Part shown: positions 44,836 to 53,145 of the stretch, in pieces | Layout of the letters: each line of letters begins with the position of its first letter | How positions within the stretch are numbered: position 1 is the first letter of the stretch | DNA from: Candidatus Zymogenaceae bacterium | GTDB taxonomy: Bacteria > Desulfobacterota > Zymogenia > Zymogenales > Zymogenaceae | NCBI GenBank assembly: GCA_016933535.1 | Contig: JAFGAS010000061.1 | Location: 62,001 to 126,000, forward strand | DNA: 64,000 nucleotides | Reading direction: 5' to 3' | Notes under the pieces: generated by a model | Database searches by the model: none | What the model saw: only the letters and a program-made list of their open reading frames with translations | Told to the model about the DNA's origin: nothing | Position numbers and translations under genes: made by a program

Positions 44836-45066
44836 ATGAGTGGAATAGAAGAGATACGTCAGTTCGGGTGGATCCTGGTCGTTATCGGGCTCGTGATTGT
44901 CCTGATGGGAGGGGTATTGCTCCTTTCAGGGAAGATCCCGTTTTTCGGAAGACTTCCCGGAGACATCATGGTTAAACGGGAGCATTTCACGATCTATTTT
45001 CCGATCGTCAGCATGCTGATTATCAGCGCGGTCATTTCGATAATCCTTTTTTTAGTCCGTAAATAG
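44836..45066 (+). CDS. DUF2905 family small membrane protein
   Basis: 76 residues with two transmembrane helices (11-31 WILVVIGLVIVLMGGVLLL; 52-72) around the family-defining loop GKIPFFGRLPGDI and the KREHFTIYFP motif. DUF2905 proteins are widespread with unknown role. ATG 44836 preferred over GTG 44833. It lies 17 bp before the coiled-coil gene and probably shares its transcript. Confidence 0.9.
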   Translation: MSGIEEIRQFGWILVVIGLVIVLMGGVLLLSGKIPFFGRLPGDIMVKREHFTIYFPIVSMLIISAVISIILFLVRK

Positions 45067-45082
45067 TCTGTCGGAGGGAATC

Positions 45083-45661
45083 ATGCCGGATAAAGGAGTA
45101 TTCTGGGAGGGAATATCCGAGGGGATGGCGCAGAAACTCGAGAAACTCGTGGAAAAAGTTCCGCTTCTGGGAAGCTACCTTCGCCGAGAAAATGCCCGGG
45201 AACGGGACAAAATCATTCGAGAACACATCGCCCAGCGAATCGATCATCTCAAGGGGGCGGTGATAAAAGAAATGGAGGTAATGACCGAAAAGAGAATCCT
45301 GACGGGACTGGACAAACTTGACCGGCTGTGCCGCAAACTCGATAAGCTTCGCGATACGATCAAGTTCGCCTCTCACGGCTATTCGGGGATATTCGAACGA
45401 GTCAGAATCCTTGATGCCGAGCTTGAACGGCTCATGAACTATGATCTCATGGTCCTCTCTAAGGTTGAGGACATGGACAAACAGCTCTCGACAATGCCCG
45501 CCGATGAGACCGGGGCGGACAAAGAAATTACGGTGCTCACGTCCTTTGCCGATGATTTGGAAAGGATCATTGAGGAGCGTATGTACGCCGTCACCAAAGG
45601 TACGCAGGAAACGCCCCAACCGGCAGGCGGAGAACCCGGGAACGGTACGCCCCAACTGTAG
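45083..45661 (+). CDS. Coiled-coil protein of the SPFH operon
   Basis: 192 residues, almost all helical and charged: an amphipathic N-terminal helix (MAQKLEKLVEKVPLLGSYL), a long coiled coil (residues 35-145), then a low-complexity Pro/Gly tail. GYSGIFERVRILDAELERL appears at about 98-116, a stretch I remember from small proteins beside SPFH genes elsewhere. It is not PspA by sequence but may fill a comparable helper role. 15 bp before the SPFH gene. Function unknown. Confidence 0.72.
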   Translation: MPDKGVFWEGISEGMAQKLEKLVEKVPLLGSYLRRENARERDKIIREHIAQRIDHLKGAVIKEMEVMTEKRILTGLDKLDRLCRKLDKLRDTIKFASHGYSGIFERVRILDAELERLMNYDLMVLSKVEDMDKQLSTMPADETGADKEITVLTSFADDLERIIEERMYAVTKGTQETPQPAGGEPGNGTPQL

Positions 45662-45676
45662 AGGAGGTAAATGCCC

Positions 45677-46825
45677 ATGGCCGAGTATCTTGATATATTT
45701 GAATACTTTTTCGAAGATCAAAACGAGATTGTTCACCGTATCCCCGAGTCCGGCTCAGGAGAGACGAAACTGGGAGCGCAGTTAGTCATCAGGGAGAGCC
45801 AATCGGCCGTCTTCTTCAGAGACGGCAAGGGCCTTGACGTCTTTGGTCCCGGCCGGCATACCCTCACCACGATGAATCTGCCCCTTCTGACAAAGGTGCT
45901 CTCACTTCCTTTTGGGGGCAAGAGCCCGTTCAGGTGCGAGGTCCTCTTTATCAACATGAAGGTCTTTACCGACATGAAGTGGGGGACGAGAAATCCCGTG
46001 GCGTTTCGCGACTCGGAGTTCGGATTGGTGAGGCTGCGGGCCTACGGCAACTTCACGATGCGTATCACCCAGCCGCTCCTGTTCGTCAATACTATCGTGG
46101 CCACGAAGGGGGTGTTCACCACCGAGGGTATCGCCGGGTACCTGCGGGACGTCATCGTCTCGCGCCTCAACGACTTCCTGGGTGAGCACATGAAGAGTAT
46201 CCTCGATCTACCCCAGAATTATGACGAGCTTTCGGTGGTGGCCAAGGTCAGGCTCAAGGAGGATTTCGCAAAATACGGGATGGAGCTGATCGATTTCTTC
46301 GTCAACGAGATCACCCCGCCGGAGGAGGTCCAGAAGACAATCGACGAGCGGACGGGCATGGGCGTCATCGGAGACATGAACAAGTACCTGAAGTTTGAGG
46401 CGGCCAAGGCCATCGGTAAGTTCGGCGAAGGAGCCGCCGCCGGGGGGGGCGCCGCGGGAACGGCGGCCGGAGGGGCAGCGGCCGGTGTCGGCACTATCTT
46501 TGGGGTCGGCCTGGGCGGCATGATCCCGGGAATGCTCTATCAGGCCGTTAAGGAGGATACGGACCCCTCAAAACAGGGATACGTCCTGTGCCCGAAGTGT
46601 CATGCCCAGGTGCCGCTCAACGCCCGATTCTGCACCGGCTGCGGGACGCAGCTGGTCGTTATCAACAAGTGCACCGAGTGCGGCAAAGACCTGCCGGCCG
46701 AGGCCAAGTTCTGCCCCGTCTGCGGCAAGCCCGTGGGAGAAGAGACGAAGTGCCCCAAGTGCAACGCAAAACTTCCCAGCGGGAGCAAGTTCTGTACGGA
46801 ATGCGGGGAAAAGACAGGTAAGTGA
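45677..46825 (+). CDS. SPFH-domain protein with three C-terminal zinc ribbons (YdjI-like)
   Basis: 382 residues. SPFH core at about 30-250 (VIRESQSAVFFRDGKG, VFGPGRHTLTTMNLP, VRLRAYGNFTMRI, YGMELIDFFVNEITPP). A Gly/Ala-rich hydrophobic linker (about 252-285) precedes three consecutive zinc ribbons (CPKCHAQVP...FCTGCG, CTECGKDLP...FCPVCG, CPKCNAKLP...FCTECG). I choose ATG 45677 because GAGGAGGT is nine bases upstream; ATG 45671 is too close. SPFH proteins form membrane-bound rings or lattices. Known relatives include YdjI of Bacillus, acting with YdjG/YdjH at the membrane under stress. It probably recruits the zinc-ribbon partners encoded next. Confidence 0.92.
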   Translation: MAEYLDIFEYFFEDQNEIVHRIPESGSGETKLGAQLVIRESQSAVFFRDGKGLDVFGPGRHTLTTMNLPLLTKVLSLPFGGKSPFRCEVLFINMKVFTDMKWGTRNPVAFRDSEFGLVRLRAYGNFTMRITQPLLFVNTIVATKGVFTTEGIAGYLRDVIVSRLNDFLGEHMKSILDLPQNYDELSVVAKVRLKEDFAKYGMELIDFFVNEITPPEEVQKTIDERTGMGVIGDMNKYLKFEAAKAIGKFGEGAAAGGGAAGTAAGGAAAGVGTIFGVGLGGMIPGMLYQAVKEDTDPSKQGYVLCPKCHAQVPLNARFCTGCGTQLVVINKCTECGKDLPAEAKFCPVCGKPVGEETKCPKCNAKLPSGSKFCTECGEKTGK

Positions 46826-46975
46826 CCGATACATCCCGGTTGGACCGTAGTATCATCAAAGACGGCGCGTGAAGGGTTGGCGGTAAGCACGCAGATGCCG
46901 GCCCTTTACGCCCCGCCGGTTATTTGCTCTTTATACAAGCCACGTCCGTCAATAAGACTATTTCACAAGGGATTC

Positions 46976-47719
46976 ATGATTGTCGGCTGCTCCCAGTGCG
47001 GGGCCAAGATCGACCGGAGAGACGAAAACCGGTTCTTTACGTGCCCCTTCTGCAGGTCATCCCTTGTCCTGGAAGGCGGTCGCTCGTTTGCCCACCTCAT
47101 CATGGAGCATAACCGCAACGATGTGTGGGTACGGGCCCTCTTTTCGGAGCGCCTGGAGGCATCCGGGGCCGCCAACGGTTCCGGGATCCATCATATCGGA
47201 TTCACCTATTATCCGTTCTGGTTTATCCGCATGAACGACGGCACGGCCTTTGCCCGGCCGGCCGCCCATATGCCCCATCCGGAGCTTTCATCCATAAAGG
47301 TGCCCCCGGGCCGCCTCAAGTTCCTTGACGAGGCCGAACCCCCCTCCGCGGGCATTGTCCCGTACTCCATTCCCCTGGAGTCAGTCTTCGGCGGCGAGGG
47401 AGAGCGAATCGGGTCTATACGCCGGATAGACCTGGTCTATCTTCCGATATACTCGACCAGGTGCATACGGGGGAGCACCCCCCATACCGCGTCGGTCGTG
47501 GGAGACGGCCCCCGCGTCTATTCCACGCTACCGCCTCCGCCCGAAAAGGCGACGTCCGCTCGTCCCCTGATATTCTTTGGGGCTGTCCTGGGTGCGATGA
47601 TCGTCGCGGGATTATCGTTTGAAGGGATGCTGTACAAGGCCGCGGCGGTCCTGGCGGTGAGCGCCGCGGCGATAATTCTGTCTCCCGTAATTGTCGGTCC
47701 GCGGAGGTCAGGGTCGTGA
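46976..47719 (+). CDS. Zinc-ribbon membrane protein of the SPFH operon (paralog 1)
   Basis: 247 residues from ATG 46976 (AAGGGAT upstream; the GTG-type frame from 46877 is rejected). N-terminal zinc ribbon Cys5, Cys8, Cys23, Cys26 (CSQCGAK, CPFCRSS). Then a soluble region with FTYYPFWFIRM and later DLVYLPIYSTR, and a C-terminal pair of membrane segments (about 190-235). The Y-x-P-F-W and Y-x-P-x-Y motifs recur in the next two genes. 150 bp after the SPFH gene and overlapping the next gene by 4 bp. Confidence 0.82.
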   Translation: MIVGCSQCGAKIDRRDENRFFTCPFCRSSLVLEGGRSFAHLIMEHNRNDVWVRALFSERLEASGAANGSGIHHIGFTYYPFWFIRMNDGTAFARPAAHMPHPELSSIKVPPGRLKFLDEAEPPSAGIVPYSIPLESVFGGEGERIGSIRRIDLVYLPIYSTRCIRGSTPHTASVVGDGPRVYSTLPPPPEKATSARPLIFFGAVLGAMIVAGLSFEGMLYKAAAVLAVSAAAIILSPVIVGPRRSGS

Positions 47720-48768
47720 CGGAGGACGCCGCCCGGCGCGGCGGATTGACGGAAACGACGGGGGCCCTCGGCTCGGTCGGCCGCCGGCAAAGCCGGTTTA
47801 CCATCGCGATTATTTGTCCTTCCTGCGGGGCGGGGATCTCGTTTGCCGAGGGGAGCACAAAGGTCGTTTGCGATCACTGCGGCCTTGCCCACATGGTCGT
47901 GGGAGAAAAAGGGCTTCTCAGGTATTACATACCGAATCGGAAGAAGAGCTCGGAGGCGGCGGCGCGTGTGCGCCGATTTCTCGCCCAAAAGGGAATGGAC
48001 TCCGGCAGCGGCAGGACGCCGCACTTCATCGACGCCAACCTCGCCTACGTTCCCTTTTTCCGGGTCCAGGCCGTCGGGGGCGGGTGGTACATCGGCCGGA
48101 CCGTCGGACAGGTCGTCAAGTGGACCCAGACCGGCGCACAGGAGGAGATAGCCGTATCCCACGAGGTGGAAAAGAAGGTGGTCGAGGGCTTCCTCAAGGA
48201 CCTCGTCTATTTTACTCCCGCCGTCGACGTTTCCGACATGGGCCTTATCGGAATCTGGGCCAAATCAATGATGCTGGAGCTGGTCCCCTTCGATCTCGAC
48301 AGGGCCGCGGTTGGGGACATGGAGGGACAGGTCTTCAGCGCCGTGAAGGACCACGATACGGCCCGTCGGGAGGCGTGGGCGACCCTCTCGGCATCGGCCA
48401 GGCCCGCGGGGATGAACCTCGAGTATTATGAGGCCGAAAAGGTGGTGGAACAGGTCACAATGATCCACTATCCGGTATGGATCGTACGGTTTCTCCTCGG
48501 GCGGATGCCCCGGCGCATCGTCGTGGACGGCGTGGGCGGCGATATCATCTTTGCCCATATGGCAAAGAAGAGACGCGTCCGGACGATACCGGGCATCCTG
48601 ACGCTTGCGGTCGTTGTCCTGGTGTCGGTGACGGTTCCGATCGCACTGGTGGTTCCCGCGGTCGCGATCATGACACTTACCGTATTCAGGGGGGTCGGCT
48701 GGCTCCTTTCGGTGCTCGGCCGGCTCTTCCTCTATCCGTGGGAAAGGCAGGAGGTAATCATTGGCTGA
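47716..48768 (+). CDS. Zinc-ribbon membrane protein of the SPFH operon (paralog 2)
   Basis: 350 residues from GTG 47716 (GTGA overlap). Zinc ribbon CPSCGAG...CDHCGLAH near residues 33-60, then LAYVPFFRVQ and HYPVWIVRF, the same paired motifs seen in the other two proteins. Two membrane helices at the C-terminal end (about 295-340, TLAVVVLVSVTVPIALVV). The region between motifs has coiled-coil charged stretches. Coupled to the next gene by an 8-nt overlap. Confidence 0.82.
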   Translation: MTEDAARRGGLTETTGALGSVGRRQSRFTIAIICPSCGAGISFAEGSTKVVCDHCGLAHMVVGEKGLLRYYIPNRKKSSEAAARVRRFLAQKGMDSGSGRTPHFIDANLAYVPFFRVQAVGGGWYIGRTVGQVVKWTQTGAQEEIAVSHEVEKKVVEGFLKDLVYFTPAVDVSDMGLIGIWAKSMMLELVPFDLDRAAVGDMEGQVFSAVKDHDTARREAWATLSASARPAGMNLEYYEAEKVVEQVTMIHYPVWIVRFLLGRMPRRIVVDGVGGDIIFAHMAKKRRVRTIPGILTLAVVVLVSVTVPIALVVPAVAIMTLTVFRGVGWLLSVLGRLFLYPWERQEVIIG

Positions 48769-49435
48769 AACGCCTTCTATCCGCCTGGTTTCTCTCCGGT
48801 GCCCCCGGTGTGCCGATGAAATCGGTATCGGCGCTTACGATCGGGCCTACGTCTGCCGGCGGTGCCTCTCGCTCTGGGAAGAAGAGGCGGGGTCGCTGAT
48901 CGAGAAGAAGATGTCCTGGATCAAGCGGGGCGAAGGGTGTTTCTGCTACGTCCCCTTCTGGTCTTTTCGTATGGAAGCCGAAACACCGGTGGGCCGTATC
49001 GACGATTTCCATGCGTACTGCGGCCGCATCGCCTTTCCCGAGCTTCTCGAGGTAAAGGAAAACCGTCCGCTGGGCCTCTTCGTCCTGGCCGCGATGCTTT
49101 CGGTCGAACGATACCGGCTTTCGGTGTCGCGAAGGCTGACCTATGCCCAGCCCCGGTTCGAGGCCGGGACGGCGCAGCAGGGGCGTATCTGGGGTCCGTG
49201 CGTCGACGAACAACGGGCGAGGAACTACGCCCGGATTATCTTTATATCCACGCTTTCGGAGGCCTACAAGGGCTCCCCGGAATTCGTCCGGGGCCTGACC
49301 ATCGTATTGACCCGGCCGAGGCTGTTGTATGTCCCCTTTGTGGAACGCCGGAACGATTTTCGCGACGTAACCGAGCTGATTACAATATCCAAGAAACTCC
49401 TGCCCCCGGATCCCGCCGATCTTCGTCCCTGGTGA
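48761..49435 (+). CDS. Zinc-ribbon protein of the SPFH operon (paralog 3)
   Basis: 224 residues starting at TTG 48761, which has a clear GGAGG eight bases upstream and overlaps the previous stop. Zinc ribbon Cys14, Cys17, Cys31, Cys34 (CPRCADE, CRRCLSL), then FCYVPFWSFRM and RLLYVPFVERR, the pair of motifs shared with the two preceding genes. There are no strong C-terminal membrane helices, unlike the other two, so it could be the soluble member. It ends 51 bp before lpxC. Confidence 0.78.
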   Translation: MAETPSIRLVSLRCPRCADEIGIGAYDRAYVCRRCLSLWEEEAGSLIEKKMSWIKRGEGCFCYVPFWSFRMEAETPVGRIDDFHAYCGRIAFPELLEVKENRPLGLFVLAAMLSVERYRLSVSRRLTYAQPRFEAGTAQQGRIWGPCVDEQRARNYARIIFISTLSEAYKGSPEFVRGLTIVLTRPRLLYVPFVERRNDFRDVTELITISKKLLPPDPADLRPW

Positions 49436-49450
49436 CTTCGTGAAAAAGGC

Positions 49451-49479
49451 TTGTAACAGGGCCGCTCTTTATATATAAT
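49451..49479 (+). promoter_or_regulatory. Sigma-70 promoter for lpxC, possibly leaderless
   Basis: TTGTAA (49451-49456), 17-bp spacer, TATAAT (49474-49479). The ATG at 49486 lies seven bases after the -10, where transcription would start, and no Shine-Dalgarno precedes it. It would give lpxC and the downstream genes a promoter separate from the SPFH operon. Confidence 0.55.
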
Positions 49480-49485
49480 AGCACG

Positions 49486-50337
49486 ATGATGCAGCGTACC
49501 ATACGGAACACGGTCGATACCCGTGGCGTCGGGATTCATTCGGGCAATTCCGTTACGTTGACGCTCGCGCCGGCCGGGTCCGACGAAGGGGTGGGATTTA
49601 TCCGGGAGGACCTCAACGCCCGGCTCCGGGTGCCGGCCCATTTTTCCCGAGTAAGAAATACGCAGCTTGCAACGACACTCACCGACGACGGGGTGAGTAT
49701 CGCGACGGTGGAACACCTGACGGCTTCCCTTTTGGCCCTCGGGGTGGATAACGTCACCATTGCTCTCTCGGGACCCGAAGTCCCCATATTGGACGGAAGC
49801 GCCGAGCCCTTCGTTTCGCTCATCCGGTCGGCCGGGATTTCCGAGGGGAGCGCGCCGAGGAAGGGGGCGCGAATCGTTGGACCGATTACGGTCACGTCGG
49901 GGGACTGCCGGGCCGAACTGAGACCGGGGCCGGACCACCTCCATCTTGATTATACCATCGTCTATGAAAACCCCCATATCGGCACACAGCGGTTCTCGTT
50001 TGACCTGACGGCGGATGCCTTTGCCCGGGAGGTGGCCCCCGCCCGCACCTTCGGCCTCTTTAACGACATTAACGGCATGTATGCGCAGGGCCTGGCCCTG
50101 GGAGGGAGCCTTGAGAATGCCGTGGTTATAGGTGATGACGGCGTTATGAACCCGGAGGGATTGAGATTTGATGATGAGTGTGTCCGCCATAAATGCCTGG
50201 ACGCCATAGGTGACCTCTCGCTGTTCGGAATGCCGATCCTCGGCGACTTCATCGCATACAAATCGGGCCATCGTCTCAATCACCTCCTTGTGCAGGAGCT
50301 TTTCCGTCAACAGGCCTATGAGATCATACCGTTATGA
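49486..50337 (+). CDS. lpxC: UDP-3-O-acyl-N-acetylglucosamine deacetylase
   Basis: Committed zinc-dependent step of lipid A synthesis. 283 residues. The N-terminal half has GVGIHSG and VEHLTASLLALGVDN (His ligand), with DGSAEPFV. The second half has FDDECVRHKCLDAIGD, supplying the remaining zinc ligands His and Asp. Start ATG 49486 (or 49489). It implies an LPS outer membrane. It overlaps the DUF4390 gene by 4 bp (ATGA). Confidence 0.97.
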   Translation: MMQRTIRNTVDTRGVGIHSGNSVTLTLAPAGSDEGVGFIREDLNARLRVPAHFSRVRNTQLATTLTDDGVSIATVEHLTASLLALGVDNVTIALSGPEVPILDGSAEPFVSLIRSAGISEGSAPRKGARIVGPITVTSGDCRAELRPGPDHLHLDYTIVYENPHIGTQRFSFDLTADAFAREVAPARTFGLFNDINGMYAQGLALGGSLENAVVIGDDGVMNPEGLRFDDECVRHKCLDAIGDLSLFGMPILGDFIAYKSGHRLNHLLVQELFRQQAYEIIPL

Positions 50338-50894
50338 AGACCCGCATAGTTACGTTTATTGCCCTCTGCTGTCTTTTGAGCGCGTCATGGGCCCTCGGTC
50401 AAAACGTATACATCAATAACGTCGTTATCACCAAGTACCAGAACAGTATCTACGTATACTTCACGCTGGAAGGATCTTTCTCGCCCGAGATGGAGGAGGC
50501 AATCAAGAGCGGCATAGAAACGACCTTTACGTTTTATGTCGTCCTCAAGGAGCATCGCCGCGGGATCCTTTCCGATCCCGAGATCACCGAGCGTATCATA
50601 AAGCATACCGTAAAATACGATGCCCTGCTTCAGGAGTATACGATCACGCGCAATGAGGAGGGTGCCAAGCCCTTTGTTACAAAGGATTTCGAGGCCGCAA
50701 AACGGATTATGGCCCGGGTAAAATTCTATCCGCTTGTATCCGTTGCAATGCTCGAAACGGGCAATACCTACCGTATCGAAATCAAGGGTGAGCTGGATAA
50801 GGACGATATCCCCAAGTCGATGAGATATATTCTCTTTTTCTCGAATGTCTGGGATTTTTCTACTCCCTGGTATGTAGAGGAATTTTCCTACTAA
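50334..50894 (+). CDS. DUF4390 exported protein
   Basis: 186 residues, with a Sec signal (VTFIALCCLLSASWALGQ) and a beta-rich body (VYINNVVITKYQNSIYVYF, SGIETTFTFYVVLKEHR) ending in FFSNVWDFSTPWYVEEF, the typical DUF4390 end. It is always next to NtrY-NtrX genes in the relatives I know, and here it precedes ntrY by 16 bp. Probably a periplasmic partner of the sensor. Function unknown. Confidence 0.9.
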   Translation: MKTRIVTFIALCCLLSASWALGQNVYINNVVITKYQNSIYVYFTLEGSFSPEMEEAIKSGIETTFTFYVVLKEHRRGILSDPEITERIIKHTVKYDALLQEYTITRNEEGAKPFVTKDFEAAKRIMARVKFYPLVSVAMLETGNTYRIEIKGELDKDDIPKSMRYILFFSNVWDFSTPWYVEEFSY

Positions 50895-50910
50895 TAGAAT
50901 ATCCATACGT

Positions 50911-53145
50911 ATGGAACGAAAAATTCTTAAGAAGAAGAGTGAAGAACTGACTGCGGAAGAGACCAGGAAGAGAAGGGAACGGATTATCATTGTTATTTCC
51001 GTTGTCGCCATCGTCTGCCTGACGGTCTTTGGAACCTATATCACCAACAGAGACCTTGACATCGGCGTCAACGAAAATTTTATCCTTATCGCCCTTATTG
51101 ATATTAATATCATCCTTCTAATTCTCGTCATTTTCCTTGTCCTGAGAAATTTCGTCAAGCTCATTTTCGAGCGGAAACGAAAGGTAGAAGCGGCAAAACT
51201 CAGAACGAAGCTCGTCCTCTCTTTTGCGGGGCTTACCTTGTTTCCGACCGTCGTGATGTTTATCTCGGCAATGCTCTTCTTCTCCACGAGCATGGACCTC
51301 TTTTTCAACGTTCAGGTCGAGAACTCCCTGGAGGGAGCCCTGGATATTGCCCAAACCTATTATACGGGCGCAACCGAAACCATCCTCACCTACGCCAAGG
51401 TAATCGGGAGCGAGGCATCGGCGGCAAAAATGCTCACCGAAGAGAGCCGCCCCCGGCTGCAGAAGTTTATTGACACGCAGCGTGACATACGGGGGGTTGA
51501 TCTCATCAAGATATTTTCACCAAGCATGGAAGAACTTGCCTCCTCGGCAAGCGAAGACATACCTGACATGTCCCTGATTCGGCTTAAGGCCGATCTCTTT
51601 ACCGAGGCGCTTTCGGGCAAGGCCGTTTCCACCATCCAGACAACGGGATACGGCGACGTGGTCTGGGCACTTTTCCCGGTCATGGATCAGAATGAGGTCG
51701 TCTGCCTGGTGATGACCGCCGACTTTATCCCCAAGTCCCTCCTATCCCGCATGCTGGTGATCGGCGATTTTCTGGAGGGGTATAAGAAAAACAAGATTCT
51801 CAAGGAGCCGATCGTCCTCTCATATTTGATTACCCTTGCGATCATCGCCCTGCTTCTTGTCTTTACCGCAACATGGCTTGGTTTCTACCTGGCAAAAGGG
51901 ATAACCGTGCCGATTTCGCTGCTTGCCGAGGGAACAAAAAAGGTCGCCGACGGCAACCTCGATGTCTACGTGGATGTTTCCACCGACGATGAAGTCGGCG
52001 TCCTGGTGGATTCATTTAATAAGATGACCCAGGACCTGAAGATGCAGTCCAGGAGGCTTGAGCGGGCCTATAATGAGCTGTCCCGAAGTAACCTGGAAAT
52101 CGAGGCCCGCCGGCGGTATATGGAGATCGTATTGAAGAACGTGGCCGCCGGCGTTATCTCCGTCGATAAGGACGGCATCATTACCACGATCAACAAATCG
52201 GCCGAGCGGATGCTTGCCATCAAGACGGCCAAGGTCCTCGATCATCCTTTTGAGGAGGTGCTCAGAGAGAAACACTCCTTTATCGTCGGCGGTCTCATTG
52301 AAGACCTCATAGCGTCAAAAGACGGATTTATCCAGCGCCAGGTGGAGGTTCCTCTCGAAGACAGGACCCTTGTTCTCATGGCCAACTTCAACTACCTTGT
52401 GGATGAGGAGGGGAACTATCTCGGGATGGTGGCGGTGTTTGACGATATCACCGAGATCATGAGGGCGCAGAAGATGGCCGCATGGAGGGAAGTCGCCCGG
52501 CGTATTGCCCATGAGATCAAAAACCCCCTTACTCCCATCAAGCTTTCCGCCCAGAGGATCAGGAAGAAATACATGGACAGGCTTTCCGACGACGGCCAGG
52601 TCCTGGATGAGTGCACCCGGACCATCATCACCCAGGTGGAAGAAATGAAGGCTCTGGTTGACGCCTTTTCTCAATTTGCCCGGATGCCCGCGACGCGTCC
52701 CCGGCCCAACGACCTTAACGATATTGTAAAGGAGACGCTGGCCCTCTATAAACAGGCCCATAAAAATATAGCCTACAGCTTCCTCGAAGACGAAAGGCTC
52801 TCCCCCTTCGACCTGGATCGGGAACAGATAAAGCGGGTCCTGATAAACCTGCTGGAAAACGCCGTGGAGGCGATAGGAGAAAGCGGCTCCGTCCGGATCG
52901 AGACTTCCTTTATGGCCGAACAGAAGAAGGCGCGCCTGGTTATCGCCGATACGGGCCGCGGCGTGACGCCGGAGGCCAAAGACCGGATCTTTGAGCCCTA
53001 CTATTCCACGAAAAAGGGCGGGACGGGGCTCGGGCTGACCATTGTCACCACGATTATATCCGATCACCACGGAGATATTCGGGTTTTCAATAATGAGCCG
53101 ATGGGCACGAAATTTGTCATCGATCTTCCAATGGGGACTCAATGA
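50911..53145 (+). CDS. ntrY: NtrY-like membrane sensor histidine kinase
   Basis: 744 residues. Two N-terminal membrane helices and two more (about 90-115 and 305-325) frame a periplasmic segment. Then HAMP (YLAKGITVPISLLAEGTKK), a PAS domain, HisKA with IAHEIKNP (His534), and HATPase with DTGRGVTPEA and GTGLGLTIV. Typical of NtrY, the sensor for nitrogen or envelope status paired with NtrX. It overlaps ntrX by 4 bp, giving matched amounts of kinase and regulator. The actual stimulus in this organism is not shown. Confidence 0.95.
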   Translation: MERKILKKKSEELTAEETRKRRERIIIVISVVAIVCLTVFGTYITNRDLDIGVNENFILIALIDINIILLILVIFLVLRNFVKLIFERKRKVEAAKLRTKLVLSFAGLTLFPTVVMFISAMLFFSTSMDLFFNVQVENSLEGALDIAQTYYTGATETILTYAKVIGSEASAAKMLTEESRPRLQKFIDTQRDIRGVDLIKIFSPSMEELASSASEDIPDMSLIRLKADLFTEALSGKAVSTIQTTGYGDVVWALFPVMDQNEVVCLVMTADFIPKSLLSRMLVIGDFLEGYKKNKILKEPIVLSYLITLAIIALLLVFTATWLGFYLAKGITVPISLLAEGTKKVADGNLDVYVDVSTDDEVGVLVDSFNKMTQDLKMQSRRLERAYNELSRSNLEIEARRRYMEIVLKNVAAGVISVDKDGIITTINKSAERMLAIKTAKVLDHPFEEVLREKHSFIVGGLIEDLIASKDGFIQRQVEVPLEDRTLVLMANFNYLVDEEGNYLGMVAVFDDITEIMRAQKMAAWREVARRIAHEIKNPLTPIKLSAQRIRKKYMDRLSDDGQVLDECTRTIITQVEEMKALVDAFSQFARMPATRPRPNDLNDIVKETLALYKQAHKNIAYSFLEDERLSPFDLDREQIKRVLINLLENAVEAIGESGSVRIETSFMAEQKKARLVIADTGRGVTPEAKDRIFEPYYSTKKGGTGLGLTIVTTIISDHHGDIRVFNNEPMGTKFVIDLPMGTQ

